DNA of 52,396 nt. Origin: Burkholderiales bacterium (GTDB taxonomy: Bacteria > Pseudomonadota > Gammaproteobacteria > Burkholderiales > Casimicrobiaceae). This document shows positions 44,031-51,601 of this stretch, piece after piece. The stretch lies in assembly GCA_014378555.1 (NCBI GenBank), contig JACMNN010000169.1:1-52396 (forward strand). The letters are read 5' to 3'. The position numbers and the translations under genes are program-made. Each line of letters starts with the position of its first letter. Within the stretch, counting starts at the first letter, position 1. The notes below the pieces were generated by a model. That model had not been told where the DNA came from. It ran no database searches and saw only the letters and a list, made by a program, of their open reading frames with translations.

Positions 44031-44042
44031 AAAATTCTATTT

Positions 44043-44065
44043 GGCTTTTCACTGAAAGCCTTTTT
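44043..44065 (+). terminator. Rho-independent terminator ending the xsc-sauST-NRDE transcript
   Basis: The stem GGCTTT / AAAGCC with a 6-base loop is followed by TTTTTG, 12 bp after the NRDE stop. The stem is short, but the layout is typical. Confidence 0.65.
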
Positions 44066-44171
44066 GAACTGGGGCAGGATCGTTATTTTTGCCATAGTCG
44101 ACAAATACGTAAATCGCGTATCAACGTTCAGCCAATCGCCCTTTTGACACAAAGTTGTTGACTGCAAGTCG

Positions 44172-44585
44172 CTAAAAAACTAACGCGGCCGCGTTCAGCA
44201 TGCCGACTGAGATCGACACTGCGGCGAGAAACGTGGCCTTCGCCACATTGCCACCCTCGATCGACGCGGTGAGTCCTGGCATCAACATTCGAGCAAACAC
44301 GAACACGATCAATTGAACGACGGTGGCGAGCACTGCGAACAGCACCAGATCGAGCAGATTAACGGCGTTAGCCACGGTGCTTGCTAGCGGCAGCGCAAAG
44401 CCCAGGAGTGCGCCTGACAACGAAATCGCGGCTGCCGTGTTGCCTTCGCGAATCAGTGCTATTTCGTTGTACGGCGTCACCTTGGTGTAGATCAATGTAA
44501 ACGACACCAGCAGCAGCAATGCAACTGCAAAGTAGATAAGAAAATCGTCGAAATAGCGAATTGATTCGTTGAGCGCGTAGGTCAT
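44172..44585 (-). CDS. DUF350 membrane protein (YjfL-like)
   Basis: A 137-residue protein with four membrane helices and the DUF350 pattern: LLLLVSFTLIYTKVTPYNEIALIREGNTAAAISLSGALLGFALPLAS, then repeated-looking second half ending in AVSISVGMLNAAALVF. E. coli YjfL is of this family and is encoded beside the yjfC and yjfM genes, as here. It lies 36 bp after the ATP-grasp gene. Function is unknown. Confidence 0.87.
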   Translation of the reverse strand: MTYALNESIRYFDDFLIYFAVALLLLVSFTLIYTKVTPYNEIALIREGNTAAAISLSGALLGFALPLASTVANAVNLLDLVLFAVLATVVQLIVFVFARMLMPGLTASIEGGNVAKATFLAAVSISVGMLNAAALVF

Positions 44586-44621
44586 GTTTTTTCCTTGTGG
44601 CTATCCGAAGATTAGCTGCAG

Positions 44622-45749
44622 CTAGTCAAAATAATGCGGAACGAACCGCGACGTATTCATCGTAATTTCGGTCGCATCTTCGCGTAGGCTGATGCCGGCG
44701 GGCGCGTCGCCGACGATCCAGCTTCCGATGGTGACGAAATTGCCCTCGAAGCTGGGAATGGGCGTGTATTGCTGATACACAAATCCCTCTTCGCCATAGC
44801 TGCCGTCGGCGCGGATGACCTCGCCGCCTTTGTAGATTTCAACGTTCTCACCTTCACGCGACAATAGCGGCTTTTTTACGTAATCGCCGAGCACTTTGTG
44901 GCGCTGGAACGATGCGTTGAGTAGCAGCGGATGATCGGGATAGAGCTCCCACAAAATAGGCAGTAAACCTTTGTTCGCGAGCACCATTTTCCACGCCGGT
45001 TCGATAACGCGCATCTTGGTTTTCCGAAGGTTGTTGCCAAATTCGTCTGCCAGCAACCACTCCCACGGATAAAGCTTGAACAGCGTTTCGATGCGCTGAT
45101 TGTCGGTGTCGACAAACGCCAGTTCAGCATCCGACCAACCGATCTCTTCCACCGCAATCCACGGCGCCTGCAGCCCTGCCTGAATGGCCGTGTCGCGCAG
45201 GTAATCAAGGTTGCCTCCGTCTTCTTCGTGGTCGCCAACGCAGGTGAAATGGACGTGGTTATAACCGTGCTCAGCTTTGAGCCATTTCCACTGCTCAATT
45301 AGCGCTTCATGCAGGCTGTTGAACTGATCGGCCTTCGGCTTCACATCCTCCAGCCAATGCCACTGCGCAACACTCGCTTCAATCAAAGAAGTCGGGGTGT
45401 CGGCGTTAAATTCGAGCAATTTCGGAGAACCGGTGCCGTCCCAAGCCAGATCAAACCGACCGAACAGCGAAGGATGATCGTCGTTCCAGCTTTCGCGAAT
45501 CAGCGCCCAAGCGGATTCGGGAATTGCCAACTCTTTGAACCGCTCTTTGACGATGATGTGCTCGGCGGCGGCCATGCACATGGCGTACAGATCTGCTGTG
45601 GCTTTTTCCAGCGTTTGAATTTGCGCGGGCGTGAAGTGGTAGCAAACGCCCTCGTCCCAGTACAAGCCATCAAGCGAATGAAACGAGAAACCCGCGTCTT
45701 CGCAACGCTTTTGCCAGTTATCGCGCTTCGGTACGTGCTCTCTGCGCAT
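44622..45749 (-). CDS. Glutathionylspermidine synthase-like ATP-grasp ligase (YjfC/YgiC-like)
   Basis: A 375-residue ATP-dependent C-N ligase resembling the synthetase half of glutathionylspermidine synthase, without the amidase half. Landmarks are WDEGVCYHFTPAQI, RFDLAWDGTGSPKLLEFNADTPTSLIEAS, LYPWEWLLADEFGNNL and KKPLLSREGENVEIYKGG, which include the ATP-grasp Lys/Arg and Asn/Glu positions. E. coli relatives YgiC and YjfC are thought to make an amide of unknown nature. It lies 5 bp after the DUF1190 lipoprotein gene and upstream of the DUF350 gene, in one operon. Confidence 0.9.
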   Translation of the reverse strand: MRREHVPKRDNWQKRCEDAGFSFHSLDGLYWDEGVCYHFTPAQIQTLEKATADLYAMCMAAAEHIIVKERFKELAIPESAWALIRESWNDDHPSLFGRFDLAWDGTGSPKLLEFNADTPTSLIEASVAQWHWLEDVKPKADQFNSLHEALIEQWKWLKAEHGYNHVHFTCVGDHEEDGGNLDYLRDTAIQAGLQAPWIAVEEIGWSDAELAFVDTDNQRIETLFKLYPWEWLLADEFGNNLRKTKMRVIEPAWKMVLANKGLLPILWELYPDHPLLLNASFQRHKVLGDYVKKPLLSREGENVEIYKGGEVIRADGSYGEEGFVYQQYTPIPSFEGNFVTIGSWIVGDAPAGISLREDATEITMNTSRFVPHYFD

Positions 45750-45754
45750 ACCGC

Positions 45755-46129
45755 TCAGCTGCCCGATGACGCCGAATGCGAGCTGGAGCCGCTGCTGTGA
45801 CGCGAAGCCGACGCGCCAAAGCCGCTGCGCGAGGCCGACGACGCCACGCTACCCATCGAGCGTGAGCCAGGCCGCGGTGTGGGGTTATAGCCATAGGCGC
45901 CGGATCGCGACGAATACCGCGGGCCGTAAAAGCCGCTGCTGCCGGTAGCGGAGCGTTTGGCATCAACTTCTTCACAATCGCCGGGCGTGCCCCAGTCGGC
46001 CTTGCAGGCTTCGAGGTTGGCGTAGACGTCGCGGCTGTTGCTGGCGCCGCTTTCAAGATTGCCGCAACCCGCAAGGCCGCCAAGCGCGGTGGCACTGATC
46101 AGCACGAGTGAAAGGTTACGACTGCGCAT
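45755..46129 (-). CDS. DUF1190-like lipoprotein (YgiB/YjfM-like)
   Basis: A 124-residue lipoprotein. ATG 46129 starts a signal ending in the lipobox LAGC (MRSRNLSLVLISATALGGLAGC). The mature part has DVYANLEACKADWGTPGDCEEV, with a Cys pair like that of YgiB/DUF1190 proteins, then a Tyr/Gly/Ser-rich tail ending in SHSASSGS. The track start is 33 codons too early. Pairing with the ATP-grasp ligase gene, 5 bp downstream, supports the family call. Confidence 0.75.
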   Translation of the reverse strand: MRSRNLSLVLISATALGGLAGCGNLESGASNSRDVYANLEACKADWGTPGDCEEVDAKRSATGSSGFYGPRYSSRSGAYGYNPTPRPGSRSMGSVASSASRSGFGASASRHSSGSSSHSASSGS

Positions 46130-46259
46130 GCGGCGCAATTTTGGGGCCGTTGGCAGCACCGTCGAAAGTGCTGCCGCAGATGACGGCTCAGCAAGAACCG
46201 CCCTAATCGTCGCTCTGGGTTCGTCCACCGCGCCACCCTTTTAGGTTTTGTTGACAGAC

Positions 46260-46288
46260 GTTTTACGCGGGCACCGCGTCCGTGTCAA
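46260..46288 (-). promoter_or_regulatory. Sigma-70-type promoter for the DUF1190-ATP-grasp-DUF350 operon
   Basis: On the minus strand TTGACA is followed by exactly 17 bases and then TAAAAC. Transcription would begin near 46250, giving a leader of about 120 bases before the lipoprotein ATG. The -35 is a perfect consensus match. Confidence 0.6.
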
Positions 46289-46321
46289 CGCAGGCCGGCG
46301 GCCGTAGCCGAAGCAGCCGGG

Positions 46322-46624
46322 TTAGTGGACTGCGGCGGGCCGCAGGAAGCGGATTAACGTACCGTCGCGCAGGCAGATCTCGCCGTCGCCGGTGAGCTTT
46401 GCGCCCTCAAAATCGCGTTGGATCAACAGCAATTCTTGGTCCTCACGGGTGCCTTCAACTAGCACGTCGTCGGGGCGGGTGAACTCGTCAGGGGCATGCA
46501 GGTAGTCAGCGGTGAACACAATGTCGCCAACCTGAACAAACGCGGCTTCGCTCATTGCCGCCGTCAAGGTGTCGAACATCGGGGTCACGGTGGGGGACAG
46601 AAGCGTGGCGGTCGTTGTGTGCAT
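46322..46624 (-). CDS. Hypothetical protein, 100 aa
   Basis: I do not recognise a family. With ATG 46624, six bases after TTGGAG, the protein has 100 residues; ATG 46627 is equally in frame. It looks like a soluble beta-rich fold with AFVQVGDIVFTADYLHAPDEF, an acidic middle (EGTREDQELLLIQRDFEG) and the ending CLRDGTLIRFLRP. There are no signal peptide or membrane segments. It is in the same direction as the DUF1190 operon, but the promoter between them suggests separate transcription. Confidence 0.5.
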   Translation of the reverse strand: MHTTTATLLSPTVTPMFDTLTAAMSEAAFVQVGDIVFTADYLHAPDEFTRPDDVLVEGTREDQELLLIQRDFEGAKLTGDGEICLRDGTLIRFLRPAAVH

Positions 46625-46736
46625 CATGATCTCCAAGGTGGGGCGGGACGCAGGCTTTTCAAGCAATTAACGCGCCTGTGCGGGTTTCGGCTGACGCCGA
46701 TGGTGAGTGATTACTAATTACCTATAAGCTTAGGCG

Positions 46737-46925
46737 ATGGGCCTATTAAAAGGCGTCAACGACACAATACAGCCCTCAACTGCTGGGACTGGAAACCAGC
46801 CCAACACGCAGCGCGGCAACACCACCGAGTTGCCAAAAAAACCCAGCATCCGTATTGATAAATTACATGAAATGTTCGATTACCCCTTGATGAAGCCTCT
46901 TCGCGTCTTCAGCAATAACGCGTAA
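46737..46925 (+). CDS. Possible small protein, 62 aa
   Basis: The ORF encodes a hydrophilic Asn/Thr/Pro-rich N-terminus and a basic C-terminal half (KPSIRIDKLHEMFDYPLMKPLR). The base composition is lower in GC than its neighbours, no ribosome site is obvious, and no family was recognised. It occupies an otherwise empty stretch between two divergent genes, so it is listed with low confidence. Confidence 0.22.
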   Translation: MGLLKGVNDTIQPSTAGTGNQPNTQRGNTTELPKKPSIRIDKLHEMFDYPLMKPLRVFSNNA

Positions 46926-47035
46926 CTAGCGGCGCAATCTGCAAGCGACTCGCGACCGCGCCTTGTCGCCAACCCTCCGCCTCCGATGGAGCGGGGTATA
47001 ACTCAACAGCACTTTAATAATCGCAACTCGCACCT

Positions 47036-47761
47036 ATGATCGATCTCTACTACTGGACCACGCCGAACGGCCACAAGATCACGATGTTTCTGGAAGAGGC
47101 GAAGATGAAATATCGCGTAATTCCGGTGAACATTGGCAAAGGGGAACAGTTCGATCCTGAATTCCTAAAAATTGCGCCAAATAATCGTATTCCGGCGATG
47201 GTCGATCACAAGCCGATGCAGGCCGAACCAAAAAGCGTTCGCGGTGCAGCGATCAACGAACCATTGACCCTTTTTGAAAGCGGCGCGATGTTGCTGTATC
47301 TCGCCGACAAATCAAAAAAATTCCTCAATCGCAAGTCGCTGTATTGGCGCAAAGAGAGCATTCAGTGGCTGTTCTGGCAAATGGGCGGACTCGGCCCGAT
47401 GGCGGGACAAAATCATCATTTCGGCACCTCAGCACCGGAAAAATTGCCCTACGCTATCAACCGTTACGTCAACGAAACTGCGCGACTCTACGGCGTGATG
47501 GACAAGCGGTTGGCAGATCGCGAGTATCTGGCGGGTGACTATTCGATCGCCGACATGGCCTGCTATCCGTGGGTCGTGCCGCATGAAAAGCAGCAAATGA
47601 AGCTAGGCGATTTTCCAAATTTACAACGCTGGTTTCAGGCCATCAAAGAACGACCCGCGACGATCCGTGCCTACCAAATCGCGAAAGATATGAACACCAC
47701 GCCGCCCGGGCAGGCAAGCGATGAGGCGAAACGCATTTTGTTTGGTTTTGGAAAGAAATAA
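47036..47761 (+). CDS. Glutathione S-transferase family, YfcG/Ure2-like
   Basis: A 241-residue thiol-dependent enzyme of the Nu-class (YfcG/YghU) kind. The N-terminal thioredoxin fold has LYYWTTPNGHKITMFLEEA with the Thr/Asn-Gly active site, RIPAMVDH and the glutathione-binding LFESGAMLLYLAD. The C-terminal helical domain carries WLFWQMGGLGPMAGQNHHF and the N-capping EYLAGDYSIADMACYPWV. Such enzymes act as disulfide-bond oxidoreductases or peroxide reductases with glutathione. It is followed after 75 bp, holding a palindrome, by the BLUF gene. Confidence 0.92.
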   Translation: MIDLYYWTTPNGHKITMFLEEAKMKYRVIPVNIGKGEQFDPEFLKIAPNNRIPAMVDHKPMQAEPKSVRGAAINEPLTLFESGAMLLYLADKSKKFLNRKSLYWRKESIQWLFWQMGGLGPMAGQNHHFGTSAPEKLPYAINRYVNETARLYGVMDKRLADREYLAGDYSIADMACYPWVVPHEKQQMKLGDFPNLQRWFQAIKERPATIRAYQIAKDMNTTPPGQASDEAKRILFGFGKK

Positions 47762-47774
47762 TTGGGTCGGCACG

Positions 47775-47796
47775 TCGACAAATCACGATTTGTCGA
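47775..47796. promoter_or_regulatory. 22-bp palindrome upstream of the BLUF gene
   Basis: TCGACAAATC-AC-GATTTGTCGA is a near-perfect dyad with 10-bp arms and only 2 central bases, too tight for a hairpin loop. It looks like a dimeric repressor or activator site. It lies 13 bp after the GST stop and 40 bp before the BLUF ATG. Confidence 0.6.
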
Positions 47797-47836
47797 GGAC
47801 TAGTTTGTCCAGCTTTGACACGCCTAAACTTCAGTT

Positions 47837-48268
47837 ATGAAACTTACCCGACTTATTTACGCAAGTACTCTCGCAGAACCCATGTCGAAGGCTGATGTCG
47901 AGCAGATTCTTGCGGCCAGTCGGCAACGTAACAACGACCTCGGCATCACCGGCTATCTCTGCGTATCGCCGTCACATGCGTTGCAGTGTCTAGAAGGTGG
48001 CCGACATTCCGTGAACAAGCTATACAACCACATCGTGCGCGACTCGCGCCACGCAGACGTCACGCTGCTGCGCTATATCGAGGCATGGCGGAGGCTGTTT
48101 CCGGTGTGGGATATGGGTTTCACACCAGATTTGTCGACCGCCGCACCGCAATCAGCGCGCTGGCATGACGAGAGTGGGTTCAATCCGTATCTGGTCGAAA
48201 GCGACCTTGTGGAGAATGTGATCGAAGCGTTGTGCGAACGGTCTGAGCGAGTCGAACTGCGGGCTTAG
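47837..48268 (+). CDS. Single-domain BLUF blue-light sensor
   Basis: A 143-residue FAD-binding photoreceptor. BLUF landmarks are all visible: the Tyr in RLIYAST (residue 8), Asn in NNDLGITGYLC, Gln in LQCLEGG, and the closing FPVWDMGF with the Trp/Met pair. No effector domain is fused, so it belongs to the short BLUF class that signals through a partner protein. The C-terminal about 40 residues are the usual helical cap. No partner (response regulator, cyclic-di-GMP enzyme) is adjacent. The GST gene precedes it in the same direction. Confidence 0.94.
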   Translation: MKLTRLIYASTLAEPMSKADVEQILAASRQRNNDLGITGYLCVSPSHALQCLEGGRHSVNKLYNHIVRDSRHADVTLLRYIEAWRRLFPVWDMGFTPDLSTAAPQSARWHDESGFNPYLVESDLVENVIEALCERSERVELRA

Positions 48269-48401
48269 CAATCTATGTTGGGGGATAGCTTCGGGTTGCA
48301 ACGCCGATTTCTAGGGTGTTGCGCAACCATTAACGCATAGTCGATTTCGGCGCCTTTCATATCCTGCACCCAGCTGCAACCAGTGATTCAACTACTAGCT
48401 G

Positions 48402-49562
48402 TTACGGTCGAATCGATGCAATGCGGGCGATTTGTTCCACCGCGTTAGCCAATAATTCTGGCGCACGAATCACCGCCTGATCGAGCGCCATTGGCCCTGG
48501 CACGATGGAGAAGCAGCCACCATTAAAGGTGGCACTTAACACCCCTAGCGAATCGGCGTCGACGCTACCACTCACCAAGGTGGCTTTCAGGCCGGAATTG
48601 CCGTGTTCGCGTGCGATTTGCGCTGCAGCGAACGGCGTTTTTCCGAGCAGCGTCTGCGCGTCGGTGCGGCCTTCGCCTGTGATCAGCCAGTCGGCGTTGT
48701 TGCACGCGGCAGCAAGCCCGGTCAGTCGTGCAACGGTTTGCGCACCAGACTCAAATTTCGCGCCAAGCAGTTGCAGCGCATAGCCGAGACCGCCCGCTGC
48801 GCCTGCGCCGGGTTTGTTCACGGCCTGTTTTTGCAGCGCGGCTTCTAAGCGTTCCGCGTACGCCGCAATCACGCCATCTACTTTTGCGATGTCAGTCTTC
48901 GTCACACCCTTTTGCGGACCGAAAATATTGGTGGCACCGTGTTCGCCGGTGAGGACATTATTGACGTCCGACAGAAGCGTAATTTCGCACTCTGCGAGCC
49001 GCGCATCAAGCCCTGTCACATCCACCGAAATCAATTTCGCGAGCCCATTCGGCGTCGGCAAAATATCGCGGCGAAAGGTGCCGGTGAACTTCACACCGAG
49101 CGCTGCCAGCAGACCTGCACCGCCATCGTTGGTACTCGTTCCGCCGAGGCCGATGAAGAAGTGCCGAATGCCATCGTTGACCAGCAAGCGCATCAGCTCA
49201 CCGACCCCATAGCTCGACCGATCACCCACCGGAACCGCCATGTTGTGTGCATCCTCAATGCCCACCACTTGCGCAACTTCGATCAGCGCAGCCTCGTAAA
49301 TCACGCCCTGTTTAAACAGCGCGTAACCTGCTTCTGCGGGCTGTCCGGCGGCATTGCGCACCAGCGCCTGCCTGCGTCGCGCGCCGGTTCCTGCCAACGC
49401 AGTAAGCACCGCGTCTAGCGTGCCTTCGCCGCCGTCGGCCATCGGTCGCTGCACAATTTCAGCATTGGGCAACACGCGACGCAGCCCCTGCTCTAGCGCG
49501 GCGCAGACCGCTTCAGCAGAGAGCGAACCTTTGAACGAATCGGGGGCGAGCACGATTTTCAT
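48402..49562 (-). CDS. Glycerate kinase (GarK/GlxK family)
   Basis: ATP-dependent glycerate kinase of type 1, 386 residues, feeding glycerate into glycolysis as 2-phosphoglycerate. It has the family start MKIVLAPDSFKGSLSA, then RPMADGGEGTLDA, FIGLGGTSTNDGGAGLLAALG, FGPQKG, PGAGAAGGLG and WLITGEGRTDAQTL. ATG 49562 overlaps the sua5 stop (ATGA); the track start is 55 codons too early. Its role with the neighbouring lipid A and tRNA genes is not evident; co-transcription seems a matter of position. Confidence 0.92.
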   Translation of the reverse strand: MKIVLAPDSFKGSLSAEAVCAALEQGLRRVLPNAEIVQRPMADGGEGTLDAVLTALAGTGARRRQALVRNAAGQPAEAGYALFKQGVIYEAALIEVAQVVGIEDAHNMAVPVGDRSSYGVGELMRLLVNDGIRHFFIGLGGTSTNDGGAGLLAALGVKFTGTFRRDILPTPNGLAKLISVDVTGLDARLAECEITLLSDVNNVLTGEHGATNIFGPQKGVTKTDIAKVDGVIAAYAERLEAALQKQAVNKPGAGAAGGLGYALQLLGAKFESGAQTVARLTGLAAACNNADWLITGEGRTDAQTLLGKTPFAAAQIAREHGNSGLKATLVSGSVDADSLGVLSATFNGGCFSIVPGPMALDQAVIRAPELLANAVEQIARIASIRP

Positions 49563-50623
49563 GGTGCGGTATTTTCCACGCCATCTTCGGCGTCGCGCTG
49601 CGTGGCCCGCTTCACCCGATCGTTGACGGCGTCCCATTCCGACGTTACGGGTGGAGCTTCGATAATCAACGTGCCGTAGCGCTCCGCGTCGAGTGCGCGC
49701 AGCAAGGCATACAACTCGCGCTCCCATGTTTCAGCGTCCGCCGCGAGGCGAATCACGCGCACCCGTTCAGCAGGTTCGGCGTCAAACGAATGCGTGATCA
49801 CGCAGCGCATTGGGCCGCGATCCTGTGCCTGGCGAAACGCGCGCAACTGCATTTTCAGTCGCGCTGTAGCGAGCATCAGCGTTTGCGTTTTTGGCGCGTA
49901 ATGCGAAGCCAGCGCACCCGGCACGCGCGGCAGGTCGCCTGCCTCCGCACCCGATGCGTCCTCACCCTTTTCGGCCAACGTCGTGCCGAGCACTTGGTCA
50001 ATTTCACCCGCACGAACACGTCCGGGGCGCAGCACACGAACCGTGTCACCGCTCACGTCAATGATGGTGGACTCAACGCCGACGTCGCACGCGCCGCCGT
50101 CGAGAATCATCAACAAACGATCAGGAAATTCAGCCGCAACGTGCGCGGCGGTGGTTGGGCTGACTTGCCCAAATTGATTAGCTGAAGGTGCAGCGAGGCC
50201 TTGATAATCATCGCTGAAATGCTTGAGCACCCACTGCGCGACCGGATGCGAGGGCACGCGCAGGCCGACCGTGTCTTGTCCGCCGGTCACCGCATCAAGC
50301 ACATGTGCGGCACGTTTGACGATTAAGGTCATCGGGCCTGGCCAGAAGGCGTTGGCCAGCTTTTCCGCCGCTTCAGGCCAATCAGCGGCCCACGCTTTTG
50401 CGGCTTCGGCCGATGCGACATGCACGATCAACGGATGATCCGCGGGCCTGCCTTTTGCCGAAAAAATCTTGGCGACAGCGTCGGCGTTGCTGGCGTCAGC
50501 AGCTAGGCCATAAACAGTTTCCGTAGGCAAACCGATGGCCTCACCCGCGCGTAACCACGCCACCGCTTGACTAATGTTTTCGTCGGTCGGTTGCTCGATA
50601 AAAGGCAGGTTGGCACGCTTCAT
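49559..50623 (-). CDS. L-threonylcarbamoyladenylate synthase (Sua5/YrdC type)
   Basis: Makes threonylcarbamoyl-AMP from Thr, bicarbonate and ATP for the t6A37 modification of ANN-decoding tRNAs. The product has 354 residues. The YrdC domain (about 15-205) has GLPTETVYGLAADA, KIFSAKGRPADHPLIVHV, FWPGPMTLIVKR and SANQFGQVSPTTAAHV. A C-terminal Sua5 domain follows (PGALASHYAPKTQTLML onward), so it is the long Sua5 form rather than short TsaC. ATG 50623 overlaps the acyltransferase stop (ATGA); the track start is 18 codons upstream. Confidence 0.93.
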   Translation of the reverse strand: MKRANLPFIEQPTDENISQAVAWLRAGEAIGLPTETVYGLAADASNADAVAKIFSAKGRPADHPLIVHVASAEAAKAWAADWPEAAEKLANAFWPGPMTLIVKRAAHVLDAVTGGQDTVGLRVPSHPVAQWVLKHFSDDYQGLAAPSANQFGQVSPTTAAHVAAEFPDRLLMILDGGACDVGVESTIIDVSGDTVRVLRPGRVRAGEIDQVLGTTLAEKGEDASGAEAGDLPRVPGALASHYAPKTQTLMLATARLKMQLRAFRQAQDRGPMRCVITHSFDAEPAERVRVIRLAADAETWERELYALLRALDAERYGTLIIEAPPVTSEWDAVNDRVKRATQRDAEDGVENTAP

Positions 50624-51510
50624 AAATACACGCTCGGCTCGTTCAGTGGTCGCGTTTTGAAACGCTTGTGTGTCCATAAATATTGCGGGACAGCTTCGCG
50701 CACTCGATCTTCGATGAAAGCGTTCACACGACGCGCATCCGCGGCATCATTACCAGACGGAAACCCTTCCCAAGCCGGATAGAAGCGCACGTCGTAGCCC
50801 GCGCCTTTGGGTCGTTGTGTCGCGATCACTGGCACCACGACGGCACCCGTGAGTTTTGCCAACCGCGATACGCCGGTGATGGTCGCGGCTTGAACGCCGA
50901 AAAACGGAGAGAACACAGAATCTCGAGCCCCAAAATCCATATCAGGTAGATAGTAGAACGGGAGCCCGGATTTGATTGCACGGATGATCGGTTTTACACC
51001 AGCTGTGCGAGCAATGATCTTGGAATTACCAAAGCGGGTGCGCCCCGCGAGCATCATTTTGTCGAGATCAGCATTGCTCTGCTCGCTATAAATCGAACAA
51101 CCGGAGGTGTCGACGGAGATGCGGATAGCGGCGGCGTCAAGACCGATAAAGTGCGGACAGAGCCAGATGACGGGTGTTTTATTTTCGCCGTCCTGAAAGC
51201 GCTTCCACTCGTGCTCGTGGTGCAGCGACACATAGTCGCGTATGTGCTGCCCGCTCGCGTTCCACAAAAAGCCGTGTTCGAGCGCGGCTTGCATGTAGGC
51301 GCGGAAATGTTGGCGAGCGATTGTTTCGCGCTTGAGTTCGCTGAGTTGCGGAAAACACAAACGCAAGTTGATTAGCGCCACCCGGCGCCGCGATTTTGCA
51401 AGCCACCAGCCGATAGTGGATAACGGGCCGCTGATCGCCGCGATGGTGCGTGGCGACAGCCACGAGAGAACCTTGCTGCCGAGCAGCGCAGCGGTTCCGG
51501 CAAGGGTCAC
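50620..51510 (-). CDS. LpxL/HtrB-like lipid A late acyltransferase
   Basis: Inner-membrane acyltransferase, 296 residues, adding a secondary acyl chain to the lipid A precursor. N-terminal anchor region (about 1-35), RRVALINLRLCFPQLSELKRETIARQHF, the HxxxxD catalytic motif in WLCPHFIGLDAAA, and the later YYLPDMDFGARDSVFSPFFGV and ITGVSRLAKLTGAVVVPV. The start is GTG 51510 with CAGGAG seven bases upstream. It is the first of three genes chained by ATGA overlaps. Confidence 0.92.
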   Translation of the reverse strand: MTLAGTAALLGSKVLSWLSPRTIAAISGPLSTIGWWLAKSRRRVALINLRLCFPQLSELKRETIARQHFRAYMQAALEHGFLWNASGQHIRDYVSLHHEHEWKRFQDGENKTPVIWLCPHFIGLDAAAIRISVDTSGCSIYSEQSNADLDKMMLAGRTRFGNSKIIARTAGVKPIIRAIKSGLPFYYLPDMDFGARDSVFSPFFGVQAATITGVSRLAKLTGAVVVPVIATQRPKGAGYDVRFYPAWEGFPSGNDAADARRVNAFIEDRVREAVPQYLWTHKRFKTRPLNEPSVYL

Positions 51511-51601
51511 AACAGCGCTCCTGCAACAGACCAGGCTTCTGGTTGATTAGTCCCGAGCGGCCAACGAGGTGAGTCAGGAGCACACCCCATTCGTTTACAA
51601 A

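Noticed and set aside
51505-51545. GCAGGAGCGCTGTTG on the minus strand resembling part of a SAH riboswitch
   Set aside because: The rest of the SAH aptamer is missing and the downstream gene is an acyltransferase. The motif is explained by the ribosome binding site before the GTG start at 51510.
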